From Fasciola hepatica (taxonomy: Eukaryota; Platyhelminthes; Trematoda; Plagiorchiida; Fasciolidae), in assembly GCA_948099385.1 (NCBI GenBank), contig CANUEZ040000168.1, forward strand, positions 3,449,001-3,513,000: a stretch of DNA of 64,000 nucleotides, read 5' to 3'. Position numbers and translations under genes: made by a program. Shown here in pieces: positions 10,555-21,560 of the stretch. The notes below the pieces were generated by a model. It saw only the letters and a program-made list of their open reading frames with translations, ran no database searches and had not been told where the DNA came from. The number at the start of each line of letters is the position of its first letter. Position 1 is the stretch's first letter.

Positions 10555-11720
10555 ACACCTGACAGCCCAGCACTTTTCAAACAGGTTAGTGCCGTAGTCT
10601 CGTTGAGACCGGGGGCAACTGATCTGAAGCGACCGGCTCTCCATATAGAAAAGTTGAAGATGGCCCCTCTTGGAAAATCAAAACCCAAATCCCAATGAGC
10701 AAATGAGGTCCCAAGGGTGGCTTTAGAAACCGGTAAACAAAAAGCCAACTATTAGGTAGTTCAAAAGACCAGAAAGAAAGGGACCCACAGGGCATTCAGC
10801 CCCTTTGGTATAGAGAAAGTGCATCCAGCCAACCCGATTATGAAGGAAAAGCCCAAAACATCCGTTCCGGTGCAACCAGCGAAGTTACGGTTACCATAAA
10901 GGAAAGCCGAGGAAGCCAGTTGGGCCGAGATGGTCGCAAGACCATCCCGGGCCATCGATACGGCGACTCAGATGGAAGAATCGTCCACTGTGCACATTGA
11001 GCCCGACCCCGGGTATACGGGTGGGAAAGAAGAAGCCATAATATCCAGAGATTCACTTAATATTCAAGATGCCGCACGGCAGACAACTACAGAGACAAAA
11101 AGGAGCAACGCCTAGGAGGTTGCTTCCGTAAAATTCCGTCAAGCTCGCAATGCAGTCTGTAGCGAGGACCAGGGGACTCTCAGTTTGGTTCGCAAACATT
11201 TGCAGTCTCCCGAGAAAAAGAGGGGAGTTGACGACTAGAATCCCAGAGTCTGATTTCGTTGACGGAAACTTGCGTAAAACCAGATACTGACATGCGCTTT
11301 CAGGGATACTCTACCTACGGGCAGAATAGAACAGATGGAAGGCAGGGGGTGGGGCAGCGCTTCTAGTACTGACCGATATAGGCCATTGGGAGGCTCCGTT
11401 CAACTTGGTCTCTGGTAATGTACAGGCCAGATTTCGCTTTATCAGGATAGAGGTAAGAACAGTGTGCACTGTTTGTATCTACCGGGCATCGCTAGCAACA
11501 GATGGCAAAGAGGTTCAGCTTTTGCAAATGCTGAAAGCAATGCTGGCACAGATAGAGGAGTTCGTATTATGAGGGGATCTCAACCGGCTGGAAATTGTCT
11601 GGGAAAGGGGGATCGCACCAAGGGGGTCAAATGGCAACAAGTTTCTGCCGTGGGTCCGGTTACATACACTTACGCAGCATGTGATGCAGGCCACTAGACA
11701 CAGAGGTGGACAGCACCCGT
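10555..11720 (+). pseudogene. LINE B copy 1, 5' half (ORF1 end and endonuclease)
   Basis: From about 11140 the translation gives NICSLPRKRGELTTRI, DFV, a weak ETW-like block, VCTVCIYR, GDLNRLEIVWERG (the GDFN catalytic block with Phe to Leu) and SNGNKFLPWVRLHTLTQHVMQ, ending at RHRGGQHP. This is the endonuclease domain of a LINE. It stops at 11720, where the BEL/Pao LTR begins, and the same protein resumes as SLPDFITT right after 18331. Upstream, 10555-11130, are Lys/Pro/Ser-rich fragments that fit a decayed ORF1 tail. Several stops are present. Confidence 0.75.
11716..11720. repeat. Target site duplication CCCGT (left)
   Basis: The five bases CCCGT lie immediately before the 5' LTR and recur at 18327-18331 after the 3' LTR. 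They belong to the interrupted LINE B endonuclease sequence. Confidence 0.95.
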
Positions 11721-12096
11721 TGTAACAGCCGGTCGTGGAAAATCCCCCTATTTCCCTCGCGATTCAGTATTTTTCCCAACATCACTCATTTGCCTACACT
11801 GTTGACTTGTCCTTACGAACTGGTTGTTTTTCTGGACCAATTGTTGTTTGTTCGCTCCCAGAGCGCTACTTTGGCACATCCTTGCTCGGGACCTGCGTGA
11901 CGCACGTGCTGTTTGCTCACACGCTGCTATTCGGTTTCTCGTTGTTGAGTCCTTGTGATCGTATTATTGAGGTTTGTATATTTTTTATGTCATTGTTCAT
12001 GTAATTATCTAGTATCGTAGAATATCACGGATAATCGCCTTTTGATTTCGGGATCCGTTGCGAATTTGGCTACGCATTGCTCAAACGCTCGTTACA
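11721..12096 (+). repeat. 5' LTR of the BEL/Pao element
   Basis: 376 bp, TGTAACAGCC to GCTCGTTACA. The inverted termini are TGTAAC/GTTACA. By eye it is identical to the 3' LTR except for one C/T difference near the end. Confidence 0.95.
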
Positions 12097-12137
12097 ATAC
12101 TCAGTATATCAAATTGGAACGAGGAAAAACGCGCAAA

Positions 12138-13808
12138 ATGCCAAGAAAAGGATCAAAAGCAGTCGAATCCGGACAGGAAGTAATACGGGAAGTCTCTGGG
12201 GAGGTTTTGGGTACATATGATTCTTTAGTTAATGCTAGATCGCTTAGTCCTGTCAGTGCTAGTTCATGTGTTAATAAGAGCAATATTGATCGTAAGGATG
12301 TTGATTTATATAAGCTAAGAATAGTAGACCTAGAGCAACAGTTACTATCGGCTAGACTACAGGCGCAGGAAGCAGAGAAGAAGTGTACACAGAAAGGACG
12401 AGAACATGAGACCAGTGACTTCGACACTTCCGATAGATTAGGGTGCAATAAGATAGGGAACCCCACACCGGTCGCCGACTACAAACCACCATCGATCGAT
12501 CTGCCTAGAGTGGAGCTAACGGTTTTCGACGGGCGATCTGAACACTACTGCAAGTTTGTCAAGCAGTTCGAGACGTTCGTTGAAAATAAGGTAACCGACC
12601 CTGGGCAAAGGCTTCTCTACCTTACTCACGACTGCCGAGGCCGAGCAAGAGAAGCTATCGACGGGTGCACCATGCTTGACCCAGAACAAGGCTACACAAG
12701 GGCAAGGAAGATCCTAAGGGACTTGTCTGGCCAACCTTTCAAAGTAGCCCGTAACCTAATAGAGGGCGTGATGGTAGAGGCAAAGAGAACCAAGGGCGAC
12801 GTCTACACCATGGCCGACCTGGTGATTAAGATGCAGAACTGCTCAATAGCCCTCGACCATTTAGGTTACAGGGCTGACCTAGACGCTATGCGCACTTTGG
12901 AAGGCATAGTCCGTCACCTCTCTCCCGAACTACAGGGTCGGTGGGCGGAAGAAGCTGAACGGATAAGCCGAAGCGACAGAGAAGCCAACTTCGAAGACCT
13001 GACTGAATACTTGGACAGGCAAACGAAGATAGCTGACAGCAGATTCGGCCGACTCATCCGGGACAGCAACCGAGCAAACAAGCCCAGTACTAGCCAAGTC
13101 CAAACCCCTGTATGGGAACATCCAAAGTACCAGCCTTGGACCAATACACACGTCATTTCACGAGATGCTACGGCGCAACCCAATTGCAGATCCTGTGGTA
13201 CTAGCCATGGCCTACCAGAATGCCCCAAGTTCGGCAACGCCACAATAGACGAACGGTGGGGAATGGCGAGGATGGCAGGGGCATGTTTTATCTGTCTCAA
13301 CACCACGCACCGGGTAGCAGCCTGTAGGACAGGGAATCGATGTGGTTACGAGGGCTGCACGGGTAGACACCATCGGTCGCTGCATCAGGCGAGAGTAACC
13401 ATATCCGAGGCGAGTACCAAGCCCAGCGTGATTTGTTCAACTTCACGATCTGCCAGTAAACCGGTACGTTTAGGCGTAGTGGCCATGGGAGTAGTGACTC
13501 CGACTGGGATATTCAAGGCGTTGGCTTTCATTGATAGTGGATCCGACACCACTTTAGTGAAGGAGCGGTTTGCCGACAAACACCAACTGGCCAAAGGTGC
13601 GACGTCGTTGGCAGTGAGCACGGTGGGCGGAACACAGGTAATGACTGCCGGTAGATTAAGGCTGCAAGTCATCTCTTTAGACAATAACGAGGAAATTGAA
13701 CCAACGGAGGCATTCACGTTAGCGGATCTCCCCATGCGAGCACCAAGGCCGGTGAACTCAATCTTGACAAGGTGGCCCCACCTGCAGGATGTAACCGTTG
13801 TAGACTAG
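12138..13808 (+). CDS. BEL/Pao Gag and protease
   Basis: The start is set at the ATG at 12138, the first Met outside the LTR; the open frame itself extends back into the LTR. Of 556 residues, 1-115 are charged with a coiled-coil-like stretch (DLYKLRIVDLEQQLLSARLQ). Residues 120-330 are the BEL Gag core (PRVELTVFDGRSEHYCKFVK, LLYLTHDCRGRAREAI). A zinc-knuckle region spans about 350-415 (CRSCGTSHGLPECP, CFICLNTTHRVAAC, CGYEGCTGRHH). The aspartic protease active site FIDSGSDTTLV is at about 467-477. A TAG at 13806-13808 interrupts the frame just before the protease second half (EVDLLIGCDVP), which continues in the same frame. The stop is either an inactivating mutation or a read-through site; I favour mutation because pol has further lesions. 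Confidence 0.85.
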   Translation: MPRKGSKAVESGQEVIREVSGEVLGTYDSLVNARSLSPVSASSCVNKSNIDRKDVDLYKLRIVDLEQQLLSARLQAQEAEKKCTQKGREHETSDFDTSDRLGCNKIGNPTPVADYKPPSIDLPRVELTVFDGRSEHYCKFVKQFETFVENKVTDPGQRLLYLTHDCRGRAREAIDGCTMLDPEQGYTRARKILRDLSGQPFKVARNLIEGVMVEAKRTKGDVYTMADLVIKMQNCSIALDHLGYRADLDAMRTLEGIVRHLSPELQGRWAEEAERISRSDREANFEDLTEYLDRQTKIADSRFGRLIRDSNRANKPSTSQVQTPVWEHPKYQPWTNTHVISRDATAQPNCRSCGTSHGLPECPKFGNATIDERWGMARMAGACFICLNTTHRVAACRTGNRCGYEGCTGRHHRSLHQARVTISEASTKPSVICSTSRSASKPVRLGVVAMGVVTPTGIFKALAFIDSGSDTTLVKERFADKHQLAKGATSLAVSTVGGTQVMTAGRLRLQVISLDNNEEIEPTEAFTLADLPMRAPRPVNSILTRWPHLQDVTVVD

Positions 13809-16800
13809 GAAGATGGTGAAGTGGATCTCCTCATCGGCTGCGACGTGCCTGATGCACATTGGGTGCTTGACCAAAGAGTGAGCGACCTCCAGGCACCTTA
13901 TGCCGTACGCACGGCTCTGGGATGGATGTTATACGGTCCAGTAGGGGTACGTGGTTCCGTGAATTACTTATCCGCCGAAACGGACCGCATAGAGTACCAT
14001 CTGCAACGGCTGTATGAAAAGGAGTTCCATGACATTGGAGACGAAAGCCCGACGTTGTCTCGAGAGGATCACTTCGCTCTACAAACTGTACGGCAAGGCA
14101 CTAGAGGCCTCAAAAACAGTTCGAGGTTCCCCTCCCATGGCTCACATCGGTCGACCCGTGGACTGACAACAGAAGTTATGTTCCCCAACGATTACTACGA
14201 CTAAAAGAACGCTTCATTCGAGACCAGAATCTGTGGGAACGATACGCGGATTTGATGAAGCGAAACGAGGACCTCGGTTACGTTGAAAAGGTGCCTGGTA
14301 ACACCGACAGCAAAAGGGGTATCTGGTAACTACCTCACCATCCGGTTATCAACCCCAAGAAAACCAATAAACTGCGGGTGGTTTTTGACTGTGCGGCCAA
14401 GTTCCAGGGCAAGTCGTTAAACGATCGCCTACTACAGGGGCCTGACTGGACCACACCACTGATCGATGTTTTGTGCCGTTTTAGAGTGGGTAAAGTGGCT
14501 TTGTCTGCCGACATTAGGGAAATGTTCCATCAGGTGAAGATTCCGGTAGGAGAACGAGATGCTTCGCGTTTCCTGTGGTGGGAAGGGAGCGACCGGGACA
14601 ACGCAGTGGTGAATTACAGGATGACCGTCCACCCTTTCGGAGCCATATCGTCACCATTTTGTGAGAACCACGCCCTCCGAGAATCAGCGAACAAACTTGG
14701 CGATTTAGTACATCGGACGGTGGTAGATAGCGTCAGCAGGAGCTTCTACGTCGACGACTACCTTGGGTCATTCGATGATGTGGAATCAGCTCTAGAGCAG
14801 TTCAGGGGTCTGACGAGATTGCTGGAAGAGGGCGGCTTCCATCTAACTAAATGGATGTCGAACGCTTCAGAAATGCTGAAGGTCATCCCGTATCACGAAA
14901 AGGCCGAAAGGGTAAGAGATTTGGACGGCTCTCCACTTCCTATCGAGCGCACCTTAGGGATACAATGGGACGCGGAAACGGACGATTTTGTTTTCAAACT
15001 GAACGTTCCCGAGCTGCCAATAACCCGTCGTGGCATACTATCTGCTGTCTCAAGTTTGTTCGACCCGCTCGGTTTCGTCTCACCATGGCTGCTACCCGGA
15101 AAGATCTTGCTGCAGCGGCTGTGCCGTAAGAAAGTTGATTGGGACCGGTCACTGGACCGAGGGGACCGGTTGGACTGGGAAGAATTTTTGAACACCTTGA
15201 AGAAATTAGGGGACATAAGAATCCCACGATGTTTGACTCCTGGCCATACGACACGGACTGGAGAACTACATGCCTTTTCCGATGCATCCGAAGTCGGTTA
15301 TGGAACTGTGGTGTATGGACGATGGTGCGCAAGAGATGGACAATATACCACGAGGATCCTGTTCGCCAAAGCCCGCGTTGCTCCACTGAAGTCGGTCTCA
15401 ATCCCACGCCTTGAACTCAGCGCAGCCGTGTTGGCATTCAGGGTGGTGCAAGCTGTGAAGAGATGTTTCGATCTCTACATTTGGTCGGTGAGCTTCTGGA
15501 CGAATTCAACGATAGTACTTTACTATATCAACAACGTTCGGAGCCGGTTTAGTACTTTCGTTGCTAACCGGCTCACGATTCTCCACGATGAATCAGCCAC
15601 GCACCAGTGTAATCATGTCAGGTCTGGCGATAATCCAGCCGACCTGTGCTCCCGAGGTGCGAACAACTTCAGGCAACTGGACACGTGGATGAGAGGGCCA
15701 AACTTCCTGCACTTACCCAAACAGGACTGGCCCGTGTTCGAATTAAAACCCCCTACGGAATTGGAACTGGAGATCAAAGGCGTCGTGATGGTGGCCAACG
15801 TCGTCGAAGCGACATCCATTCTATCGCGACTGGTCAGGTTTTTTTCCTGGATGAAGACGCTTCGTTCGCTAGTTTGGTTAACCAGGTTCAAGAGAAATTC
15901 ACTAGTCATGAAAGGGCTACGGCCGTCGGGCTGGATACGAGTCGGCCCGATAGGTCCCGATGAGCTACAAGCGGCAGAGTACGATATTTTCAGAATGATA
16001 CAACGCGAGGCTTTCGCCCAAGAACTCAAGAGGGCGGAAGAAAATGGGACCAACCAATAAAGACATACCATCTCCAAGAGGCGAGCTGAAGCGTTTAAAC
16101 CCCAAACTCATCGACGGACTGCTGCGGGTGGATGGTAGGCTGACCAACTCCCACCTGAACTTCGACACAAAGTATCCTATACTGCTGCCTGCGAGACAAC
16201 CTGTAGTAGAGTTAATGATTCAAGACGTCCACGCCGTGGAGGGACATGCCGGGGAAAGTCACGGGACAAGCGTCATCCGAAAGCGCCTTTGGTTGCTGAG
16301 AGGACGAGCGACTGTAAAACGCGTAATCCGACGGTGTGTGCAATGCAGGAGACGCAATGCCACGGCGGGAAAACAACTCATGGCCCCGCCACCGGAATGC
16401 AGGGTGACTACTGGCTGGCGGCCGTTCAGTGACACCGGGTTGGACTATTTTGGGCCCTTGTGGAACAAGTGCGGGAAAAGATTAGAAAAGCGATACGGAT
16501 GTATCATGACGTGCATGAAGTCACGTGCGGTACACCTAGAAGTCGCACATTCGATGACGACCGATTCGTTTCTACGGGCCTTGCAAAGATTTATCAACCG
16601 AAGAGGCGTACCGGGACGAACTGCAGAATCGAACCGTGGCCTACGGCATACGATGGCATTTCAACCCCCCACAGGCGAGCCACCGAGGCGGCGTATGGGA
16701 ACGCATGATCCGGTCCGCCAGACGGATATTGCTGTCAATCATGGAGCAGCAGCCGCCTGACGACGAGACGCTAAACACCGTCATGACTGAGGTGGAGCGA

Positions 16801-17256
16801 ATCATGAACAACCGCCCCCTGGTTCCAGTAATGAACGGCGACCCCACCCACCTGGCGCTCACCCCGAACGACTTATTGACGTTAAGGTCGAACGAGGGTT
16901 TCCAAGGGCCGGTAAACCTTCGTGGGAGCTACCTCCACGGATGGAAGCAAGCGAACTATCCGACCAAGGTCTTCTGGAGGCGATGGCTACGGGAGTACCT
17001 ACCGGCTTTGCAGACTCGACAGAAGTGGCTGGTGGGAACAAGGCCATTCAAAGTTGGGGACGTGGTTATGATCACCGACGAACGCGCACATTTCAGCACT
17101 TGGTCTTTGGGAGTAGTTACGGAAACCATCAAAAGCACTGACGGAATGATAAGAACAGTGAAGGTGAAGACAGCTAACGGAGTGCTCATTCGTGACATAC
17201 GCAGTATTAACCTACTCGAGAGCGAAGACGGAGGAGCTGATAATCCTGAGGCCTAG
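13809..17256 (+). pseudogene. BEL/Pao Pol: protease end, reverse transcriptase, RNase H, integrase
   Basis: The domains read in order: LLIGCDVPDAHW (protease end); KQFEVPLPW and LPHHPVI (entry to reverse transcriptase); LSADIREMFHQV; YVDD at about 14748-14759; ELHAFSDASEVGYG (RNase H, about 15270); an HHCC zinc finger (HAVEGHAGES...CVQC, about 16230-16350); and the DDE integrase with its first Asp in DTGLDYFGPL (about 16440) and its Glu in GGVWERMIRSA (about 16695). Lesions: a one-base loss in an A-run near 14112-14116; TAA at 14327-14329 where WYLPHHPV is expected; a frame change near 16050; and a frame change with deletion near 16612 that removes the block holding the second catalytic Asp (normally DNGTNF). 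The integrase cannot be active. Stop at 17254-17256. Confidence 0.85.
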
Positions 17257-17950
17257 TAAACCTTTTCACACCAGTAATCGAGGTGGATAAAGAAACATTA
17301 TATATACCACACGATCTCCGTCAAACACATCACAGTGCTCGCGGTCTTTCGTTGACAATACAGAAGGTTCTTTCCGATATGTGGTGATGATTGCGATCCC
17401 ATTGTACATCCCGATACATACACACATGCACGGCGCACTCTACATCCCGTAAACCCATCAAACATGTGACAGTGTTCGTTGTTTTGCTTTTTGTTGTCGT
17501 TACCGAATGCCCCTTGCATATGTGGAAGTAGCGGAGCTCAGGTCACACACACATGCTACATTCTACTCGTTTTCTTGCCACGCGGTCGTTTGTTGACATT
17601 GCAGAAAGTCCTCCTTTGATGTGTAGTCATACCTGTGATTTCATTGTACACCTCGGCACACACACACACATTCACACACACTCAAGCACATACATCCAGG
17701 ACCGGACGGTCCTTTAAGAGGACAACATCTATGCGATCCTTCACGCCCGCCATCGGTCATTTGGTCTCGTGGAAGATATAGACTAGCCTCACGTCTATGT
17801 AGCCAATGGGTTAGGTGCGACCAGTAGTAGAACGTTGACGACGAGCATTAGGCGCGCAGTGACAGCAGGGCCTAGGTAGGTAGAAAGAATCTGTACCTTT
17901 ATACCGAACCTTTGATTTTGCTAAGGATCCAGGAGGATTTTGGTGGGCGG
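17257..17950 (+). other. BEL/Pao 3' untranslated region with imperfect tandem repeat
   Basis: No coding potential. Two related blocks, about 17338-17450 and 17580-17690, share the order CGTTGACA-TACAGAA, GATATGTGGT-like, GATT-C-CATTGTACA and (CA)n, spaced about 244 bp, with a more decayed block between. A (CA)n tract lies at about 17655-17680. The block ends at the purine tract before the 3' LTR. Confidence 0.6.
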
Positions 17951-18326
17951 TGTAACAGCCGGTCGTGGAAAATCCCCCTATTTCCCTCGCGATTCAGTAT
18001 TTTTCCCAACATCACTCATTTGCCTACACTGTTGACTTGTCCTTACGAACTGGTTGTTTTTCTGGACCAATTGTTGTTTGTTCGCTCCCAGAGCGCTACT
18101 TTGGCACATCCTTGCTCGGGACCTGCGTGACGCACGTGCTGTTTGCTCACACGCTGCTATTCGGTTTCTCGTTGTTGAGTCCTTGTGATCGTATTATTGA
18201 GGTTTGTATATTTTTTATGTCATTGTTCATGTAATTATCTAGTATCGTAGAATATCACGGATAATCGCCTTTTGATTTCGGGATCCGTTGCGAATTTGGC
18301 TACGCATTGCTCAAACGTTCGTTACA
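17951..18326 (+). repeat. 3' LTR of the BEL/Pao element
   Basis: 376 bp, TGTAACAGCC to GTTCGTTACA, followed by CCCGT (18327-18331), the right target duplication. Confidence 0.95.
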
Positions 18327-20464
18327 CCCGTCTCTCCCTGATTTCATCACAACGCGGCACCATCAGGACGTTACAGAAATTGAGTGTAAAGAGCCGTTGG
18401 CCAAGACTTGGCGAGGCGCCGAAGAAAATCCTGTTACGTCGGCGCTATGGGAGAATCAATATAGGTGAAATAAAGAGGGCGGCGGAGGAAGTTCATTGGG
18501 CACCGAGACAAAAACGCACCCGTGGAGGAACTTTTGGAGGCCATCAAGATGGGGCTACTCGAACTTACAGAGGAGTTTGCACCTCTGAGGGTGGTTGGCA
18601 GTAGAAATCAACCCCCATAGTGGAAGTCAAAAGTCCGCAAGGCTATGGTTATTCGTGGGCAATGATGGGCGGAATACAGGCTGCACAAGACTCAGGTGGC
18701 ATGGGAACAGCTATGAGATGGCTAGGAATAGAGCTCAAGCAATCCAAAGACAAGATAAATGTTTCTACGAGTGTCGGTTGGCGGCTTCGGTCCGCACAAA
18801 CCCGAAGCGGTTCTACTCTAACGCGCGATACCAAAAAAGAGTTTGAGAAAGTGTAGCAACTTTGGAAGGAACACAGGAACGACTGGTTTTAAGTGACGAA
18901 GACAAGGCCGACATGCTCTCAGCATTCTTCAAGAGCATATATCGACCAGCAAACAATTTGGAGGAAAGAATGGAGGGACAGCAGGCGCCTCTATTACCCG
19001 AACTTACTGTAGGAGAAGAAAAGGTTTACACGGAGCTGCAAAACGTGAATAGAAATAAAGCCGCAGGACCAGATGGGATTCATCCGGCAATCGCTCAACC
19101 TCTGGCCTAGGTCCTCAAGGCCCCGGTGGCGAGGCTGTATAAAACATCACTCAGAGGGGGAATTGTGCTGGGGAACTTGAGGAGGGCAACAGTAGTAGCG
19201 ATTTACGACAGCGGACCCCGGCAAAAGGCTGAAAATCACCGACCGGTTAGTTTAACTTCAGTACTGTGTAAGTGCCTGGAGCGAATAGTCGGGAAATAGA
19301 TCTCTAGGCATTTGGTTCCACATAACCCCATATCAAATGCTCAACATGTGTTTGTGGCAGGACGATTTTGTCTGAAGAGTCTCTTGCAGTTCCTCGATGG
19401 GGTAAACAAGCCCCTGGACGAAGGGCAATCGATTACGATCTGCTACTTGGACTTCAACAAGGCGTTTGATTCTATGAGCCACAGATTTCTGGACGTCAAA
19501 CTGCAGTCTATGGGAATTATTTGAAAGGCTAGGCAATGGATAAATATTTTTTAGCAGGGCGAACTTTTAGTGTCAAGGTGGGTAGCCATGTCTCAAAACC
19601 GGAAGGTGTGACAAATGGGTTGCCGCGGGACTTGGTGTTCGGCCTTCTGCTCTTCCTCGTCTTCAATGACCTAGAAAGTGGGCTTACAAACCTCACCTTT
19701 ATGGTTGCCGATGACGTCAAGAAAGCTGTAGTAGATATGGAACTTGGTGTGTTAGCGGTACAAAACCGGCCACGCAAATGGGGCCTTCCACCAATTCTCA
19801 CCAAGTGCCAATGCTTGACCACAAATACAGGGGCTAGTGGGAGTGGTATGTGATCGTTGCAAAGTGGCCTCCGAGGTCAAAGATTTGAGCGCTATAATGG
19901 ACAACAGCTTCAAGCCATCGAAGCAGTGCACCGCAGCAGCCTTTATGGTCAGGAGGGAACTCTTTCGAGTGAGATACATTATGTTCTGTAGAGAGCCGTA
20001 GATTTTCATTGCGACATACCAAGCCATGGTTAGGCCACATATGGAGTACTGCATGCTGGCCTGGGCACCGTACTGCCGGAAGGATATAGATTGCCTGGAG
20101 AAAGCGCAAGAGATAGCTACTAGAATGGAGGCTGGGCAAGGGAGGTTTAGCTACACAGAGCTTCTCCGTGCACTAGACCTGTTCTCGATGGAAAGAGGGT
20201 GCATTTGCGGGGACTTGATAGAAACCTTCAAGGTAACGAAGGGACTGTCAGGTATAAGTTGCGAAGACCTCTTCTCTCTGGTCCTCGAGAGAGGCACAAA
20301 GGGGCATAGCCTGAGATTAAAAAGGAAGCATTCGAGTCTCCAAAATCAAGGTGAATTACTTCTCGAATCCAGTGGTAACCTAATAAAATGAGCTCTGGAG
20401 GAGGTCATAAAGAGAACAACAGTGAAGGCTTATAAGAGAGCAGTAGACCTTTGTTGAATGGCAG
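18327..20464 (+). pseudogene. LINE B copy 1, 3' half (endonuclease end and reverse transcriptase)
   Basis: The LINE interrupted at 11720 resumes in frame as SLPDFITTRHHQD. Reverse transcriptase blocks follow: SDEDKADMLSAFFKSIYRP, KAAGPDGIHPAIAQ (19055-19100), NHRPVSLTSVLCKCLERIVGK, LDFNKAFDSMSHRFLD (about 19450), VADDVK in place of FADDVK (about 19705), the thumb and C-terminal region (MVRPHMEYCMLAWAPYCRKD, GDLIETFKVTKGLSG), and the tail VIKRTTVKAYKRAVDLC with stop at 20455. Premature stops include TAG at 19110, TGA at 19524 and TGA near 20391 (Trp to stop). The copy is dead. Together with 10555-11720 it is the longest LINE B here. Confidence 0.85.
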
Positions 20465-20670
20465 TATATTCCGAGTTATGTTTAGCAGCTTTTAGGGTCA
20501 GACGCAATTCACTCATTGTTTTCACCCTTCTCTGCCAGGGCTGATACTGCAAAATACTTCTGCCTTTCAAAAAAAGAAAATCACGCAGTGTTGGGGGCTA
20601 CGGAAATGCGCCGAAAACACAACTATCTGGACACACGTTTGGCTCCAGCCACACCAAGTCCTTTGCAAAC
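20465..20670 (+). repeat. LINE B copy 1, 3' untranslated region
   Basis: About 200 bp follow the reverse transcriptase stop and match 25435-25645 nearly base for base (GGTCAGACGCAATTCACTC, CTGATACTGCAAAATAC, CACGCAGTGTTGGG). It ends in CCTTTGCAAAC just before the TGAAC tail. Confidence 0.85.
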
Positions 20671-20700
20671 TGAACTGAACTGAACTGAACTGAACTGAAC
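20671..20700 (+). repeat. (TGAAC)6 tail of LINE B copy 1
   Basis: Six perfect TGAAC units directly follow the LINE 3' untranslated region. Short tandem repeats take the place of poly(A) at the 3' ends of CR1-group LINEs. Confidence 0.85.
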
Positions 20701-20910
20701 CTGGACCTGAGTGGGCTGCGATACACCAGTCGCAACCCGTCAAGTAAAATGCACTCAGGCAGGTCGCCACTTGCATCTTTATCGGTGTAAGTGTTGATGC
20801 TTGCTTATGCACTTACTGGGCGCCGGCTCACCGAGTTTCCTTTCTGTCTGTGCAGGTCGTGCCCGTGCAACCCCCACGGAAGACACTGCACTCCGCATGC
20901 TACGTTTCAG
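20701..20910 (+). repeat. Repeat R2, copy 1 (follows a LINE B tail)
   Basis: The sequence CTGGACCTGAGTGGGCTGCG to GACACTGCACTCCGCATGC recurs at 32785-32992 with about 90% or better identity by eye, in both cases right after a TGAAC tract. It has no coding potential. It may be further LINE B sequence lying beyond the tail, or an independent repeat into which both LINEs inserted. Confidence 0.75.
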
Positions 20911-21560
20911 GCGACCCTGCCGGGATCCCTGTCATCCAGCACTTCACACTAGTGGTACATTGCCCATCGCCAAATTCCGGTAACGAGCCGGTTACCGATG
21001 GGCAGGGAAATGACTGAAATTTCAGGAAACGAACGACGTAGTTCGTTCTAATTCGCTGTATTGACTATCAATGTCCTGTTTTCATGGTTATTTGTTTCCT
21101 TTGTTTGCGTTACAAATGCAGTGCCAATTGTTTTAACTGGCTGGGATTTTCCCGGTGGCAGCCATTCTGGTCGTGCCTTGTTCGCTAAGGTTAGAGCTGC
21201 GCTCCTTTTGCTTTAGGTTCTGATGATCCATGCTGGCTGTAAATTGTTAGAGGCATATCAGATTATCATTTACCAATTAGTAAATGATAAGCTGAATAGT
21301 AAGCACTGCAGTATTGTGCTATAATTGTAGTTATAACTTGTTAAGGCGTATTTTCTCGATGAAGTATGTTTCACGTAAATCCAGATGATACCTAGGTGGT
21401 TTTTGTAAAATCCATGAAGCTTCGATGTGTTTGTACTGAATGCTCTGATATCGTGTTACATATGCAGTATGGTTTTCATTTATGCTATGCCGCCGTTCCA
21501 TTACTTTTATGGTTAACAAATACGTGTTTTTAGGACCTTGTTACGTATTATTGACGGACA

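Larger units (their letters stand above)
11721..18326 (+). mobile_element. Recent BEL/Pao LTR retrotransposon
   Basis: A 6,606-bp element with two 376-bp LTRs (TGTAACAGCC...CGTTACA) that differ by one base (C at 12088, T in the 3' copy). It is flanked by a perfect 5-bp duplication and inserted into a LINE B endonuclease. The gene order Gag, protease, reverse transcriptase, RNase H, integrase in one reading direction, the zinc-knuckle layout and the YVDD active site place it in BEL/Pao. Despite the very young LTRs, pol carries two in-frame stops, two frameshifts and a deletion in the integrase, so either this copy moved in trans or some lesions are sequence errors. A purine-rich stretch (AGGAGGATTTTGGTGGGCGG) before the 3' LTR is the likely polypurine tract. 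Confidence 0.93.

Noticed and set aside
12914..13735. Minus frames of 116-130 codons across BEL gag
   Set aside because: Shadows of the Gag and protease frame with zinc knuckles and DSGSD.
14994..15407. 137-codon minus frame within the BEL pol
   Set aside because: Antisense shadow of the reverse transcriptase/RNase H region, which has clear motifs on the plus strand.
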